This document shows positions 1 to 11,696 of a DNA stretch of 64,000 nt, piece by piece (the stretch's first letter is position 1; every line of letters begins with the position of its first letter). A program made the translations under genes and the position numbers. The notes under the pieces were generated by a model. That model was not told the origin of the DNA and did not search any database. It saw only the letters and a program-made list of their open reading frames with translations. The DNA is from Sphingomonas sp. S1-29 (GTDB taxonomy: Bacteria; Pseudomonadota; Alphaproteobacteria; Sphingomonadales; Sphingomonadaceae), in NCBI RefSeq assembly GCF_026167545.1, contig NZ_CP110678.1, positions 1,051,501 to 1,115,500 on the forward strand. The letters are read 5' to 3'.

Positions 1-123
1 GTGGGCCTACCCTATGCGGTACTAACCGATCACCGCGGCGAACCCTGCGCGACAAGCAACCAGGGCCTCACCGCCGAGCGCGCGCGCCGGCTGCAGCGAA
101 GCTGCGCCGCCGGCGAACGCTAA
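1..123 (+). CDS. Possible C-terminal end of an unidentified protein (partial)
   Basis: An open frame runs from the first base to a TAA at 121-123, giving 40 codons with mostly G/C third positions and ending 7 bp before the convergent phaR stop. No family motif is recognised. It may be the tail of a gene that starts outside the window, or chance openness in GC-rich DNA; the short length does not allow a decision. Confidence 0.3.
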   Translation: MGLPYAVLTDHRGEPCATSNQGLTAERARRLQRSCAAGER

Positions 124-130
124 CCGCGGA

Positions 131-721
131 TCAGGCCAGCTTGTCGACCTTGGCCTGCAATGCCGACAGCTGCGATTTCAGCGCCGCGATCTCGTCGTCC
201 TTGCTCGCGCCAGCCGTTGCCGCCGGCGCTGCAGCCGCACCCGCCGCGACCGGCGGCGCCCCCGGCACCACGCCAGCGCTCTTGAACGCCGCGGTCGCCG
301 CCTCGAACATTTCCATGTTGCGCTTGGCGATCTCGGCGAAGGGCGAATGCGCGAACGCACCCTCGACCGCCGATTTGAACTGCTCCTGGTTGCGGCTGAA
401 GCTGTCCATCGACGCTTCGAGATAGCCCGGCACCATCGCCTGCATGCTGTCGCCGTACAGGCTGATCAGCTGGCGCAGGAAGCTCACCGGCAGCATCGTC
501 TGCCCACCGCGCGATTCTTCCTCCATGATGATCTGGGTCAGCACATTATGCGTGATATCCTCGTCGCTTCGCGCGTCGACGACCTTGAAGTCGCGGCCTT
601 CGCGAGTCATCACTGCGAGATGTTCGAGCGTTATGTAAGACGATGTCTCGGTATTGTAGAGACGACGGTTGGCGTACTTCTTGACGATGACGGGCCCACC
701 GTCTGGCGTTGACTTCTTCAT
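131..721 (-). CDS. phaR: Polyhydroxyalkanoate synthesis repressor PhaR
   Basis: Transcriptional regulator of PHA/phasin genes that senses polymer (family knowledge). The 196-residue product has the N-terminal PHB-accumulation DNA-binding domain with the hallmark VKKYANRRLYNT near residues 12-24, the second PHB_acc domain around 70-120 (HNVLTQIIMEEE, PVSFLRQLI), an Ala/Pro-rich linker and a C-terminal coiled coil (DEIAALKSQLSALQAKVDKL). The ATG at 721 is chosen because GAGGG lies at a good distance upstream and the conserved domain starts shortly after; a further upstream ATG adds only unconserved sequence. It diverges from the PhaC-like gene with 18 bp between the two start codons. Confidence 0.93.
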   Translation of the reverse strand: MKKSTPDGGPVIVKKYANRRLYNTETSSYITLEHLAVMTREGRDFKVVDARSDEDITHNVLTQIIMEEESRGGQTMLPVSFLRQLISLYGDSMQAMVPGYLEASMDSFSRNQEQFKSAVEGAFAHSPFAEIAKRNMEMFEAATAAFKSAGVVPGAPPVAAGAAAAPAATAGASKDDEIAALKSQLSALQAKVDKLA

Positions 722-739
722 GGACGACCCTCGCAAGTG

Positions 740-1807
740 ATGGACGCAACCGTAACACCGTTCGATACTGCACCGCAACAAGCGCCGCGACCGCTGCCTT
801 TGTTTCTGGAAATGCTCAGGAACCAGACCGAAGACGCGCCCGACCGCCGCGCGCGCGCACTCGGGGGGCTTCGCGCCTATCAGGCCGCGCCGCGCCGACC
901 GCGCGCGCCAGCGGGCGAGATCGTCGCCACCGCCGGACGCGCGACGCTGCGCAGCTATGCCGTCACCGGGCGCCCGGTGGTCTTCGTCCCCTCGCTCATC
1001 AACCCGCCCTACATCCTCGACCTGTCGCCCGACACCTCGCTGCTGCGCTGGTTAGCGGCCCAGGGGTTCGCGCCCTTGCTGGTTGATTGGGGCCAGCCCG
1101 GCCCCGACGATCGCGCGCAGGATATCGATTCGCATATCGAGCAGCTGCTGCTCCCCTTGCTGCGCAGCATCGGCGAGCCACCGCTGCTGGTCGGCTATTG
1201 CCTCGGCGGCACAATCGCGCTCGCCGCTGCCGCGCTCACCCCCGTCGCCGGCGTCGCGCTTATCGCCGCCCCCTGGCGCTTTGCCGGCTTCGGCGACGCC
1301 GCGCGCGCCGACATCGCCGGTCTCTGGACCGACGCGCAACCCGCCTGCGACCAGCTCGGCCTGGTGCCGATCGAAGTGCTCCAATCGGGCTTCTGGCGGC
1401 TCGATCCCGCGCGCACGATCGGCAAGTTCGAATCCTTTGCCGATATCGCCCCCGACAGCGCCGCCGCGCACCGCTTCGTCGCGCTCGAGGATTGGGCGAA
1501 TGACGGCGCGCCGATCGCCTATGCCGCGGGGCGCCAGATGTTCGACGACCTGTTCGATGCCGACCTGCCCGGCACCCGCCGCTGGCGGATCGGCGATACG
1601 CTGGTCGATCCGCACGCGCTCGCTTGCCCGCTCGTCGAGTTCGTCTCGGCCAACGACCGCATCGTCCCCGCCGCCAGCGCGATCGGGCTGCCCGATGCGC
1701 GCATCCTGGCGGCGGGGCATGTCGGGATGATCGTCGGCTCCTCGGCGCGCGCGCAGCTCTGGCAGCCGCTCGCCGACTGGCTAACCGCCATACCCTCCGC
1801 TAGATAG
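740..1807 (+). CDS. PhaC-like alpha/beta hydrolase (short PHA synthase-like or depolymerase-like protein)
   Basis: A 355-residue alpha/beta-hydrolase with a Cys nucleophile box GYCLGG (Cys154), Asp306 in SANDRIVP and His327 in AAGHVGM, which is the Cys-Asp-His arrangement of PHA synthases and some intracellular PHA depolymerases. Its length is close to the class III synthase subunit and far below class I PhaC (about 580 residues), so the N-terminal domain of class I enzymes is absent. The genes around it, phaR on one side and thiolase 26 bp downstream, support a PHA role. ATG at 740 is used; the in-frame GTG at 737 is an alternative. Synthase versus depolymerase cannot be settled by reading alone. 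Confidence 0.75.
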   Translation: MDATVTPFDTAPQQAPRPLPLFLEMLRNQTEDAPDRRARALGGLRAYQAAPRRPRAPAGEIVATAGRATLRSYAVTGRPVVFVPSLINPPYILDLSPDTSLLRWLAAQGFAPLLVDWGQPGPDDRAQDIDSHIEQLLLPLLRSIGEPPLLVGYCLGGTIALAAAALTPVAGVALIAAPWRFAGFGDAARADIAGLWTDAQPACDQLGLVPIEVLQSGFWRLDPARTIGKFESFADIAPDSAAAHRFVALEDWANDGAPIAYAAGRQMFDDLFDADLPGTRRWRIGDTLVDPHALACPLVEFVSANDRIVPAASAIGLPDARILAAGHVGMIVGSSARAQLWQPLADWLTAIPSAR

Positions 1808-1833
1808 GCGCAAACATCCAAGGAGAGCTCTGC

Positions 1834-3009
1834 ATGCCCGAAATCGTCATCGTCGCCGCCAAGCGCACCCCCGTCGGCAGCTTCCTCGGCGCCTTCGCCA
1901 CCACCCCCGCGCACGAACTCGGCCGCATCGCGATCGAAGCAGCGCTCGAACAGGCCGGCATCAAGGGCGAGGACGTGTCCGAAGTGATCCTGGGCCAGGT
2001 CCTCACCGCCGCGCAGGGGCAGAACCCCGCGCGCCAGGCATCGATGGCAGCGGGGGTTCCCAAGGAAGTCCCTGCCTGGGGCGTCAACCAGGTCTGCGGC
2101 TCGGGGCTCCGCTCGGTCGCGCTCGGCATGCAGGCGATCGCCAATGGCGACGCGACGATCGTCGTCGCGGGCGGCCAGGAAAGCATGTCGCTGTCGGCGC
2201 ACGCGCTGCCGATGCGCGCGGGCACCAAGATGGGCGACGCCAGCCTGGTCGATACGATGATCAAGGACGGGCTCACCGACGTCTTCAACGGCTATCACAT
2301 GGGCATCACCGCCGAGAATCTCGCCGAGCAATATCAGGTCACCCGCGCCGACCAGGATGCATTCGCGGTCCGCTCGCAGAACCGCGCCGAAGCCGCCCGC
2401 GCCGCCGGTCGCTTCAAGGACGAGATCGCACCGGTGACGATCAAGGGCCGCAAGGGTGATACGATCGTCAGCGACGACGAATATATCCGCGCCGGCGCCA
2501 CCGTCGACGGCATCGCCGGGCTCCGCCCCGCCTTCAAGAAGGACGGCAGCGTCACCGCCGCCAACGCCAGCGGCCTCAACGACGGCGCGGCCGCGCTGGT
2601 GCTGATGACCGCCGAGGAAGCGCAGCGCCGCGGCATCACCCCGCTCGCAACGATCAAGAGCTTCGCCAGCGCCGGCGTCGATCCCTCGATCATGGGAATC
2701 GGCCCCGTCCCGGCGAGTCGCCGCGCGCTTGAGAAGGCGGGCTGGACCGTCGGCGACCTCGACCTCATCGAAGCCAACGAAGCCTTCGCCGCGCAGGCGC
2801 TCGCGGTGGGCAAGGACATGGGCTGGGATACCGAGCGGGTAAACGTCAACGGCGGCGCGATCGCGATCGGCCACCCGATCGGCGCGAGCGGCGCGCGCGT
2901 GCTGACGACGCTGCTCTACGAGATGCAAAAGCGCGATGCGAAGAAGGGGTTGGCGACGTTGTGCATCGGCGGCGGCATGGGGATCGCGATGTGCGTCGAG
3001 CGCGCGTGA
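1834..3009 (+). CDS. phaA: Acetyl-CoA acetyltransferase (thiolase)
   Basis: Condenses two acetyl-CoA to acetoacetyl-CoA, the first step of PHB synthesis, or runs in reverse in degradation. The 391-residue length is standard. Visible catalytic residues are the acylated Cys88 in NQVCGSG, His347 in [10 protein letters not shown] and Cys377 in CIGGGMG. A strong ribosome site (AAGGAG) sits 8 bp before the ATG. It follows the PhaC-like gene by 26 bp and is probably cotranscribed. Biosynthetic (phaA) versus catabolic (atoB) use is inferred from context only. Confidence 0.92.
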   Translation: MPEIVIVAAKRTPVGSFLGAFATTPAHELGRIAIEAALEQAGIKGEDVSEVILGQVLTAAQGQNPARQASMAAGVPKEVPAWGVNQVCGSGLRSVALGMQAIANGDATIVVAGGQESMSLSAHALPMRAGTKMGDASLVDTMIKDGLTDVFNGYHMGITAENLAEQYQVTRADQDAFAVRSQNRAEAARAAGRFKDEIAPVTIKGRKGDTIVSDDEYIRAGATVDGIAGLRPAFKKDGSVTAANASGLNDGAAALVLMTAEEAQRRGITPLATIKSFASAGVDPSIMGIGPVPASRRALEKAGWTVGDLDLIEANEAFAAQALAVGKDMGWDTERVNVNGGAIAIGHPIGASGARVLTTLLYEMQKRDAKKGLATLCIGGGMGIAMCVERA

Positions 3010-3024
3010 GCAACTAGTATCGAT

Positions 3025-3060
3025 TGTTACAGTGTGTTAGTAACATGCCACACATATGTG
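3025..3060. promoter_or_regulatory. Two adjacent palindromes upstream of TonB receptor 1
   Basis: Inverted arms TGTTAC (3025-3030) and GTAACA (3040-3045) are followed by the perfect palindrome CACATATGTG (3051-3060). They lie in an AT-rich gap between the thiolase stop and the receptor. A TTGACG box at 3094-3099 could be a -35 element, with no good -10 match. The palindromes look like regulator sites, but no regulator can be named. Confidence 0.4.
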
Positions 3061-3140
3061 ACAATCCCGCAACAATTGAAACTTAATTTGGTTTTGACGC
3101 CTGGCCCGTATTGTCAGTAGCGCTTGGGAGGGGTGAACTA

Positions 3141-3165
3141 CCCCCAGTTCATTACGAATTGGGGG
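3141..3165 (+). promoter_or_regulatory. RNA hairpin just before the TonB receptor 1 start
   Basis: CCCCCAGTTC (3141-3150) and GAATTGGGGG (3156-3165) can form a 10-bp RNA stem with one G-U pair and a 5-nt loop (ATTAC). The stem ends 6 nt before the ATG at 3172, so the G-run that would serve as ribosome site is buried in the stem. Translation control by opening of the hairpin is an inference. Confidence 0.5.
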
Positions 3166-3171
3166 CTTTCA

Positions 3172-6100
3172 ATGAAATCGACCAGGTTCCTTTGCGCCAC
3201 GGCATTCGCTGGCGTCGTTCTTACCCTGCCGCAGCTTGCGGCAGCCCAGACCGCGCCTGCGGATGAAGCCGCGGTGCAAACGACCGATGATGCGCAGACG
3301 GATGAAGGCGACGCGATCGTCATCACAGGGTCGCGCATCACTCGCCCGAATCTCGATTCGACCAATCCGATCACCACGGTCGAGATCGACGAGATCGTCA
3401 CCGGCGACGTTTCGCTGGGCAACGCGCTCAGCAACCTGCCGCAGCTCGGGCAGACCTACACGTCGGGCAACTCGACGCGCTTCATCGGCACCTCCGGTCT
3501 AAGCATCCTCGATCTTCGTAACCTGGGCACTGCGCGCACGCTCGTGCTCGTCAATGGTCGACGTCATGTCACCGCCCAGCCCGGCTCCAACTCGGTCGAC
3601 GTCAACACCATCCCGACCGATCTGGTCGAGGGGATCGATATCCTCACCGGCGGCAACTCGGCCATTTACGGCCCCGATGCGGTCGCCGGCGTAGTCAACT
3701 TCCGGCTTCGCCGCGATTTCGACGGTATCGCGGTACGCGGCCAGGCGGGCATGTCCGACCGCGGTGATGCGGGCAATTATTTCGTCAGCGTAACCGCGGG
3801 TGAGAATTTTGCCGACAACCGCGGCAACATCGCGGTCAACCTGGAATATGCGCGTAGCGACGTGCTGTATTTCACCGAGCGTGACGACCTGACGGGCGCG
3901 TACAGCGGTCGCAGCCAGCTCCAGCTGGTCGAAAATACCGGCCCGAACCTAAACCCCAACGCCGGCGCGCTTCGCCCGACGCCTGAGGCAGCCACCGGCA
4001 ACGGCGTTCCCGACAATGCGTTCATCACTGGCGTTCGGAACACCAACATCTCGCTGGGCGGACTCCTGACGGCAGCTTGCCCCGTCGCTGCGGCGACCGG
4101 CGAAAGCAACGCGGCATTCCAGGCACGCCGCGGCCGTGTTTGCAGCGGTCTTGCCAACCCGGGTTCGTCGAACCCGCTGTCGCAGTTCGGCAATACCTAT
4201 GTCTTCCGTCCCGATGGATCGCTCGTCCGCAACAACTGCATCACCGATTTTCGTCCGGTCGGTTCGGCCAACTGCGTAGGCGGCGAAGGCTCGACGTTGC
4301 GTGAAACCGGCATGCTACAGCCGCAGATCGATCGCTATGCTGCCAACCTGCTGGCAAGCTTCGAAGTCTCGCAGGGCTTCCGGCCCTTCATCGAAGCGAA
4401 GTTCGTCCGCGTCGAATCGCTGCAGGAAGGTCAGCCGACCTTCTTCAACAACACGTTCAGCATCAACAACCCGTTCCTGACCGACCAGGCGCGCGGGCAG
4501 CTCCAGGGCATCTTGGCACCCGGCGTGACGACCTTTACGGCGCAGCGTTTCAATACCGATTTTGCCGGTCGCGGCGAGGATCACCGAAAAGACACCTTCC
4601 GTATCGTCGGCGGGATCGACGGTACGTTCAACAACGACTGGCGCTACGAAGTCGCGGCCAATTACGGTCGGACCGAAGGTTATTACGAGACGCGCGGTAA
4701 CGTCTTGATCGCCGAATATGGTCGGTCGATCAACGCGGTCCGCAACACGCAGGGGCAGATCGTCTGCGCGGTCAACAATGACGCCAGCACGGCGAACGAC
4801 GACCCCGCATGCGTTCCCGTCAATCTGTTCGGTGAAGGGCAGCCCGGCCAGGCTGCGCTCGACTATTTCGGCTACACCTCTGCTCGTGAAGAGCTGGCCG
4901 AGCAGTTCGTGGCATCGGCGTTCGTTTCGGGTAACCTTGGCCAGCTGTTCACCCTTCCGGGTGGACCGATCGGCTTTGCAGTAGGTGCCGAATATCGCCG
5001 CGAGACGGCCTCGTCTTCGTACGACGAAACCACCAAGGCAGGACTGACCTTCCTGAACGCGATTGCCGATTTTGCGCCGCCGGCGCTCGAGGTGAAGGAA
5101 GTGTTCGGCGAGGTTCGCGTTCCGCTGCTCGCCAACATGCCGTTCGCGCACGAACTGAGCATCGAAGGCGCAGGTCGTTTGACCGGCTACAATGTCGGCA
5201 ACAAGCGTCAGACCTTCACCTGGAACATCGGTGGTATCTACGCGCCGATCCGCGATGTCCGGCTTCGCGCGAGCTATGCGAAATCGGTGCGCGCACCCAC
5301 CCAGTCGAACCTGTTCTCAGCCGAAACGCAGACCTTCGCCAACGGCCTTGCGGATCCCTGCGGACTGCAGAACATCAACAACAACCCCAACCGCGTTCGC
5401 AACTGCGCCGCGGCGGGCGTGCCCACCACGCAGACCTTCAACGGCGTGACCGAGCCGTTCAGCAACCGCGCGGCGTCGGGCGTGTCGGGCTTCAACCGCG
5501 GCAATCCGCTGCTCGATCCCGAGGAAAGCCTCAGCCTCACCATCGGTGCGGTGTTCCAACCAACCTTCCTGCCCGGCTTCACGCTGTCGATCGATTACTA
5601 CAACATCGAGATCGAGCAGGCGATCCAGGGCCTGACCGGTCAGACGATCATCAACCAGTGCTACGACAACGAAAGCGGCATCGACAATCCGTTCTGCGCG
5701 GTCGTCTTCCGCAATCCCAACGGAACGTTCGCGGGCCAGCAGGACGTTCTCCACGATGGTGGGACGGTTACCATTCCACGCACCGGTCCTGCCTTCTTCA
5801 ACCAGCCGTTCAACTTCGCCAAGTTCCAGACCAACGGCATCGATGTCGATATGAACTACCGCATGGAAGTCGGCGCTGGGTCGCTCAGCTTGCGTTCGGT
5901 GGTGAGCCACGTGTTCCGGCGCAACAACTTCACCGACGTGTCGGCGCCCGACTTCCGCGACCGCACGCTGTCGGAACTGGGTGAGCCGCGCTGGGAAGGG
6001 CAGGTTTCGGCCAATCTCGAAATGCCGTCTTTCGACCTGTTCTATCAGATGCGTTACATCGATAAGCAGGTGATCGGCGCCTATGAAACGTTCTTCGCGT

Positions 6101-6333
6101 TCGATGGACGGGCACCGCTCAATCCCGACTCCAACTCGCTGGTCTATTATCCGGAGACTTTCTACCACAACGTCCGCCTTGGGCTGAAGGCGGCGGAAAA
6201 CTTCCGCTTCTATCTCGGCGTCGACAACATCTTCGACACGCTGCCGCCGCTTGGCCTGTTGGGCACCGAAGGCAACGTTCCTTACGGTAATCTGGGACGC
6301 AGCCTCTACGCTGGTGCCTCGATCAAGTTCTAA
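3172..6333 (+). CDS. TonB-dependent outer-membrane receptor 1
   Basis: Outer-membrane transporter energised by TonB. From ATG 3172 the product (1053 residues) opens with a signal peptide (MKSTRFLCATAF...LAAAQ) and a TonB-box-like DAIVITGSRI. The plug domain follows, with LRNLGTARTLVLVNGRRH and DILTGGNSAIYGPDAVAGVVN. The long beta-barrel ends in Phe (ASIKF). The substrate is unknown; the closest architecture recalled is the large sphingomonad receptor class with two internal Cys-rich loops. An in-frame GTG at 3133 would add 13 residues but would spoil the signal peptide. A terminator follows directly. Confidence 0.92.
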   Translation: MKSTRFLCATAFAGVVLTLPQLAAAQTAPADEAAVQTTDDAQTDEGDAIVITGSRITRPNLDSTNPITTVEIDEIVTGDVSLGNALSNLPQLGQTYTSGNSTRFIGTSGLSILDLRNLGTARTLVLVNGRRHVTAQPGSNSVDVNTIPTDLVEGIDILTGGNSAIYGPDAVAGVVNFRLRRDFDGIAVRGQAGMSDRGDAGNYFVSVTAGENFADNRGNIAVNLEYARSDVLYFTERDDLTGAYSGRSQLQLVENTGPNLNPNAGALRPTPEAATGNGVPDNAFITGVRNTNISLGGLLTAACPVAAATGESNAAFQARRGRVCSGLANPGSSNPLSQFGNTYVFRPDGSLVRNNCITDFRPVGSANCVGGEGSTLRETGMLQPQIDRYAANLLASFEVSQGFRPFIEAKFVRVESLQEGQPTFFNNTFSINNPFLTDQARGQLQGILAPGVTTFTAQRFNTDFAGRGEDHRKDTFRIVGGIDGTFNNDWRYEVAANYGRTEGYYETRGNVLIAEYGRSINAVRNTQGQIVCAVNNDASTANDDPACVPVNLFGEGQPGQAALDYFGYTSAREELAEQFVASAFVSGNLGQLFTLPGGPIGFAVGAEYRRETASSSYDETTKAGLTFLNAIADFAPPALEVKEVFGEVRVPLLANMPFAHELSIEGAGRLTGYNVGNKRQTFTWNIGGIYAPIRDVRLRASYAKSVRAPTQSNLFSAETQTFANGLADPCGLQNINNNPNRVRNCAAAGVPTTQTFNGVTEPFSNRAASGVSGFNRGNPLLDPEESLSLTIGAVFQPTFLPGFTLSIDYYNIEIEQAIQGLTGQTIINQCYDNESGIDNPFCAVVFRNPNGTFAGQQDVLHDGGTVTIPRTGPAFFNQPFNFAKFQTNGIDVDMNYRMEVGAGSLSLRSVVSHVFRRNNFTDVSAPDFRDRTLSELGEPRWEGQVSANLEMPSFDLFYQMRYIDKQVIGAYETFFAFDGRAPLNPDSNSLVYYPETFYHNVRLGLKAAENFRFYLGVDNIFDTLPPLGLLGTEGNVPYGNLGRSLYAGASIKF

Positions 6334-6355
6334 AAGGTATCGAGACTACAGGGGG

Positions 6356-6384
6356 AAAGGGGGGCCGCTGCGGCCCCCCTTTTT
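6356..6384 (+). terminator. Rho-independent terminator after TonB receptor 1
   Basis: GGGGGGCCG (6359-6367) pairs with CGGCCCCCC (6371-6379) over a 3-nt loop, preceded by AAA and followed by TTTTT. It separates the receptor from the convergent alr gene. Confidence 0.9.
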
Positions 6385-6385
6385 C

Positions 6386-7438
6386 TTATGCCCAGAGCCG
6401 ATCGAACCGGTCGCCCAGCCCCGTCAGCAACTCATATTGCGATAGCCCGCTCGCCGCGCTTGCCACAGGCAGCGCATAGTCGATCGTCACCCAGTCGCCC
6501 TCGGCCAGTCCCGGCGCCGCCGACACGTCGATCGCGGTGAGGTCCATCGACACCCGCCCGATCACCGGCAACGCCGCGCCGCCCGCGCTCGCCATGCCGG
6601 TGCCCGAAAAGCCGCGCAGATAGCCGTCGGCATAGCCCAAGTTCAGGATCGCCACCTCGGTATCGCGCGGCGCGGTCCACATCGCGTTGTAGCCCACCGC
6701 GCCGCCCGCCGGCACGCGCCGCCGCTGCAATATCTGCGCCTGTGGGAACACCACCTGCGCAATCCGTTCCGCCAGCGCCGCGCTCGGCTCGCCGCCGTAT
6801 AGCGCGATCCCGGGCCGGGTGAGGTCGAAGCCATAGCCCTGCCCCAGCGCCACCCCCGCCGAATTGGCGAGGCTCATCCGCCGCGCGCGCGTCCGCCCCG
6901 CCAGCCCTGCGAACGCCGAACGCTGCGCCTCGTTCATCGGCACATCCTCGTCGGCGCAGGCAAGGTGGCTCATCAGCGTCTCGATCGCCAACCCGTCGAG
7001 CAACCCGGCGGCCACATCCTCGATCGACACCCCCAGCCGGTGCATGCCCGTGTCGACCATCACGTCGCACGCCCGCCCGCCGCCAGCCTCGCGCCAGCGC
7101 GCGACCTGGCCCGGCGTGTTGAGCACTGGTCGAGCAGGGCTGTCGATCGCCGCGCCCATGTCCTCGGGACGCACCCCGTGCAGCACCGACAGCGACAGGT
7201 CGTGCGCGACGACCAGATCGGCGAGCGCCGCCGCCTCGGCCCAGGTCGCGACGAAAAAGTCGCGGCACCCCGCCGCCGCCAGCCGCTGCACCACCGCGCG
7301 CGCACCCAGGCCATAGCCATCGGCCTTCACCGCCGCGCCGCACGCCGCCCCGCCGCTCATCGCGGCCATCACACGCCAATTGGCGACCAGCGCGGCACCG
7401 TCGAGGTGCAGCCGAAGCGGAGCGGAAGCGTTTGTCAT
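6386..7438 (-). CDS. alr: Alanine racemase
   Basis: PLP enzyme interconverting L- and D-alanine for peptidoglycan. The 350-residue product carries the PLP lysine in AAVKADGYGLGA (Lys38) and the second catalytic tyrosine in AVGYNAMW, with the conserved NLGYADGYLRGF and GRVSMDLTAIDV segments. ATG 7438 is used because homology begins directly after it; longer in-frame extensions are unconserved. It is divergent from the antiporter. Confidence 0.93.
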   Translation of the reverse strand: MTNASAPLRLHLDGAALVANWRVMAAMSGGAACGAAVKADGYGLGARAVVQRLAAAGCRDFFVATWAEAAALADLVVAHDLSLSVLHGVRPEDMGAAIDSPARPVLNTPGQVARWREAGGGRACDVMVDTGMHRLGVSIEDVAAGLLDGLAIETLMSHLACADEDVPMNEAQRSAFAGLAGRTRARRMSLANSAGVALGQGYGFDLTRPGIALYGGEPSAALAERIAQVVFPQAQILQRRRVPAGGAVGYNAMWTAPRDTEVAILNLGYADGYLRGFSGTGMASAGGAALPVIGRVSMDLTAIDVSAAPGLAEGDWVTIDYALPVASAASGLSQYELLTGLGDRFDRLWA

Positions 7439-7563
7439 GCCCGATCGCGTACCGACCTCCCACGCCCGCGACAATGCCCCCGCGCGGCCTCGCGCCACGC
7501 CCCGCCCGCCCCTCTTGTCTCCCTGCCGAAAACCCCGCTACGCCCGCTACGGGGGAGATACGC

Positions 7564-8772
7564 ATGCACGCGATGACACTGACCGAGACCTTTCTGATCG
7601 CGATGCTGCTGATCTTCAGCGTTCCCTATCTGGTCTGGCGATTGGGGCGGCTCGATTATTGGGCGCCCTTGGTGGTGGTGCAGATCGTCGGCGGGGTGCT
7701 GCTCGGCCCCGGCGTGCTCGGTGCCGCCTTCCCCGATTATTACGCCTTCGTGTTCAGCCCGCAGGTCATCACCACGCTCAACGGCATCGCCTGGTGGGGG
7801 GTGATGATCTTCGTCTGGATCGCGGGAATCGAGCTCGACCTCGGCCAAGCCTGGGCAAGCCGCCGCGAGACCGGAATCACCGCCGGGCTCGCGCTCGTCA
7901 CCCCGCTCGTCTTCGGCAGCCTCGCCGCGATCGTCATGCTGCACACCCCCGGCTGGGCGGGACCCGCCGGCCAGCCCTGGCAGGTCGTGCTCGGCATCGG
8001 CATGGCGTGCGCGGTCACCGCGCTGCCGATCCTGGTGCTGCTGATGGACAAGCTCGCGATCCTGCGCCAGCCGCTCGGCCAGCGGATCCTGCGCTATGCC
8101 AGCCTCGACGACATCGCAATCTGGGGGGTGCTTGCGCTGATCCTGCTCGATTGGGAGCGCGTCGGCCGGCAGGTCGCCTTCCTCGCCGCCTTCGCGGTCG
8201 CGACCTGGGCGATCCGCCGGCTGATGCAGCGAATCCCCGAGGCCGATCGCTGGTATGTCAGCCTGATCTGGTTAGCGGCCTGTGGGTTCGCCGCCGACTG
8301 GGCGGGGCTGCATTATATGGTCGGCGCGTTCCTGTCGGGCGCGGTGCTCGATTCGAAATGGTTCGACGAGGAAGCGATGGACCGCTTCCGCGGCACCATC
8401 CTGCTCACCGTGATGCCGGTATTCTTCCTCTCGACCGGGCTTCGCACCCAATGGGGGGTCGGCGGCGTCGCGGTGTTCGGCGCGGCGGCGTTGCTGCTGG
8501 CGGCGTCGGTCGGCGGCAAGCTACTCGGCGTCGGCATCGCCGGGCGGATCCTCAAATGGGCGCCGGGCGAGGCCTCGACCATCGGCTGGCTGCTCCAGAC
8601 CAAGGCGCTGATCATGATCATCTTCGCCAACATCCTGCTCGACCGGCAGATCATCACCAACGAGACCTTCACCGCCTTGCTGCTGATGGCAGTGGCGAGC
8701 ACGATGCTGACGGTGCCGATCGTCGCGCCGAAGCTGAAACGGGTGACGGGGTTGGTGGGGCGAACCTCTTAA
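7564..8772 (+). CDS. CPA2-family cation/proton antiporter (Na+/H+ exchanger domain)
   Basis: Inner-membrane monovalent cation:proton antiporter of the PF00999 type. The 402-residue protein is almost entirely transmembrane helices and shows the family-like WIAGIELDL and LHYMVGAFLSGAVL segments. No C-terminal Rck/TrkA domain is present, unlike full KefB/KefC. ATG 7564 is chosen for the GGGGGAG ribosome site 6 bp upstream; the open frame upstream has no membrane-like sequence. Na+ versus K+ specificity cannot be read. Confidence 0.85.
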   Translation: MHAMTLTETFLIAMLLIFSVPYLVWRLGRLDYWAPLVVVQIVGGVLLGPGVLGAAFPDYYAFVFSPQVITTLNGIAWWGVMIFVWIAGIELDLGQAWASRRETGITAGLALVTPLVFGSLAAIVMLHTPGWAGPAGQPWQVVLGIGMACAVTALPILVLLMDKLAILRQPLGQRILRYASLDDIAIWGVLALILLDWERVGRQVAFLAAFAVATWAIRRLMQRIPEADRWYVSLIWLAACGFAADWAGLHYMVGAFLSGAVLDSKWFDEEAMDRFRGTILLTVMPVFFLSTGLRTQWGVGGVAVFGAAALLLAASVGGKLLGVGIAGRILKWAPGEASTIGWLLQTKALIMIIFANILLDRQIITNETFTALLLMAVASTMLTVPIVAPKLKRVTGLVGRTS

Positions 8773-8902
8773 ATCCTCCCCCGCCAGGGGGAGGGGGACC
8801 AGCGAAGCTGGTGGAGGGGGAGGACACGAGCGGCGTGTTGGCGTCCGCCCCCTCCACCACCGCTTCGCGGCGGTCCCCCTCCCCCTTGCGGGGGAGGATT
8901 AT
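8772..8902. repeat. Palindromic repeat doublet (family A)
   Basis: The left half (8772-8826) and right half (8848-8900) are long imperfect inverted copies built from G-rich and C-rich blocks around AGCGAAGCTGG / CCGCTTCGCGG. It fills the gap between the convergent antiporter and metH2 and probably also forms a terminator-like structure. Similar elements lie at 16515-16656 and 61817-61912. Confidence 0.85.
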
Positions 8903-8904
8903 GA

Positions 8905-11595
<2,691 letters not shown>

Positions 11596-11610
11596 TGTAA
11601 ATCCTAATTC

Positions 11611-11689
11611 GTCATCCCGGCGAAAGCCGGGACCCAGGGTCGCCGGCGACGCCGCACTTGGCTCTGGCCCCGGCCTTCGCCGGGGTGAC
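11611..11689. repeat. Palindromic repeat (family B) between metH1 and metH2
   Basis: GTCATCCCGGCGAAAGCCGG (from 11611) faces an inverted copy ending in GGCCTTCGCCGGGGTGAC (to 11688). It fills most of the 101-bp gap inside the met operon. Confidence 0.85.
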
Positions 11690-11696
11690 GGGAAAA

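Noticed and set aside
1519..2928. Long minus-strand open frame opposite thiolase
   Set aside because: Shadow of a GC-rich gene: low-complexity Arg/Ala/Gly-rich translation, no motif, and it runs fully antisense to a clear thiolase.
8772..8902. Repeat arrays considered as a CRISPR
   Set aside because: The units are inverted palindromes without regularly spaced direct repeats or unique spacers; no cas genes are present.
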